NCBI GenBank assembly: GCA_036677145.1
Contig: JAKFFF010000079.1
Span: 16,982 to 80,981, forward strand
Direction: 5' to 3'
Source of the DNA: CADEED01 sp036677145
GTDB lineage: Bacteria; Pseudomonadota; Gammaproteobacteria; Steroidobacterales; Steroidobacteraceae
Length of the DNA: 64,000 nt
In this document: positions 63,321 to 64,000 of the stretch, piece after piece
How positions within the stretch are numbered: position 1 is the stretch's first letter
Layout: every line of letters begins with the position of its first letter
Notes under the pieces: generated by a model
The model's database searches: none
Seen by the model: the letters and a program-made list of their open reading frames with translations, nothing else
What the model was told of the DNA's origin: nothing
Made by a program: the position numbers and the translations under genes

Positions 63321-64000
63321 ATGAACGTGTTCATCGACTCGACGGGCGCGATGCATTTCGGCGAAGAGCGCGAAACCGCGCGCAACTGTCCGCACTGCAA
63401 TGCGTTCTCGCGCATGAGTCCCAGCGCGCTGCCCACGTTCGACGAGCTGCTGCTGCAGAAGCCGCGATCAGTAGGCATCGTGCTGCGCTGTCACGCCTGC
63501 AACGCGCCCGTGTTCCTGCGTTTCGCCGCGCGCGTTTATGCCAGCAATCGCGTCGAACTCGCGCCGCAGGCCTTCGACGTCGAACGGCCGATCGAAAAGT
63601 TCGCGTTCAACTACGTGCCCGAGGACGTCGAGATCTTCTTCCGCGAGGCGCTGACCTGTTACTCGCACAACCAGTTCCAGGCGTTCGCCTCGATGTGCCG
63701 GCGCAGTGCGGCGACGACATTCGCCGACCTGGGCAATCCCACGAAGCTGCGCCTGTTCGATTCGCTGTCCGACGTGCGCGAGATGGCGCAGATCGACGAG
63801 GAGACTTTCGCCGTCGTGCTGCGCGTGATCTTCGTCGGCACCGCCGATACGCTCGTCGACCTGCCGGTCATCAACGCCTACCAGGCCGCGGTGCTGCTCG
63901 AGGTCATGAAGGATTTCCTCTACCAGGCCTACGTGCGCAAGGGCCGTCTGCAGCACGCGATGAAAGTGCGGCGCTTCTTCGTCGAGGAATCCGCCGCCCG
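63321..64000 (+). CDS. Zinc-ribbon protein with DUF4145-like domain (partial, runs off the window)
   Basis: About 226 residues are visible. An N-terminal zinc ribbon has CPHC (23-26) and CHAC (57-60). The region ALTCYSHNQFQAFASMCRRSAATTF resembles the helical core of DUF4145 proteins, which are often found near restriction or defence genes. The ATG at 63321 follows GGGCGCGGCTAAC, a weak site. It begins 32 nt after ettA. The 3' end is missing, and the function is unknown. Confidence 0.75.
   Translation, partial: MNVFIDSTGAMHFGEERETARNCPHCNAFSRMSPSALPTFDELLLQKPRSVGIVLRCHACNAPVFLRFAARVYASNRVELAPQAFDVERPIEKFAFNYVPEDVEIFFREALTCYSHNQFQAFASMCRRSAATTFADLGNPTKLRLFDSLSDVREMAQIDEETFAVVLRVIFVGTADTLVDLPVINAYQAAVLLEVMKDFLYQAYVRKGRLQHAMKVRRFFVEESAA

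Overview
The window is about 64 kb of a G+C-rich chromosome (roughly two thirds G+C by eye), densely packed with housekeeping genes. Gene orders such as tRNA-Leu/tig/clpP/clpX/lon, fimV-truA-accD-folC-dedD-cvpA-purF, xseB-ispA-dxs and nrdR-ribD-ribE-ribB-ribH-nusB-thiL, together with MiaE, LpxH, EpmA and ParC/ParE, point to a gammaproteobacterium. The style (FimV, a FimX-like protein, rubrerythrin/DUF3501, rhamnogalacturonan use) would suit a Steroidobacteraceae or Xanthomonadales-like lineage, but that placement is inference. I see no rRNA, CRISPR, prophage or intact insertion sequence.

Layout. 1-4345: protein quality control on the minus strand (tRNA-Leu, trigger factor, ClpP, ClpX, start of Lon with a sigma-32-like promoter). 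4477-6537: small membrane protein, Trm112-like protein, a methyltransferase-kinase fusion and tRNA-Lys. 6776-9716: a pectin side-chain cassette (rhamnose mutarotase, GH105 hydrolase, sugar-cation symporter). 9743-12974: three tRNAs (Pro, Arg, His), cysS and gltX. 13028-17558: cyclophilin, LpxH, MiaE, a receiver-kinase fusion and glycerate kinase. 17581-26260: the purF-to-fimV cluster. 26615-32245: aroC, prmB, SCO1, psd, epmA, free methionine sulfoxide reductase and EF-P. 32435-37961: a FimX-like protein and an accessory stretch (esterase, LysE exporter, flavin monooxygenase, Dabb protein). 37975-43827: parC, parE, an ECF sigma factor with a membrane partner, and a divergent membrane protein. 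43819-46211: DUF3501, iron-sulfur protein and rubrerythrin. 46385-51300: xseB, ispA, dxs, folE2 and an orphan modA. 51338-60412: cyclic-nucleotide-domain kinase, thiL, nusB, riboflavin genes, an outer membrane protein, nrdR and glyA. 60522-64000: a histone-deacetylase-like hydrolase, EttA and a partial zinc-ribbon protein.

How the genes work together. ClpXP, Lon and trigger factor form the proteostasis block. EpmA and EF-P are enzyme and substrate. FimV and the FimX-like protein both suggest polar type IV pilus control. The riboflavin genes lack a working GTP cyclohydrolase II: the RibA-like half of the RibB fusion has lost every zinc cysteine. The rubrerythrin, iron-sulfur and DUF3501 genes look like one peroxide or redox stress operon.

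Most striking non-gene signals: a perfect 32-bp inverted repeat that duplicates the 3' end of the deacetylase gene and overlaps the predicted glyA promoter (60459-60552), a near-consensus heat-shock promoter before lon, and paired palindromes before rubrerythrin. No single clearly new multi-gene system stands out. The best candidates are the unusual fusions (methyltransferase-kinase, receiver-kinase coupled to miaE, kinase-cNMP domain).
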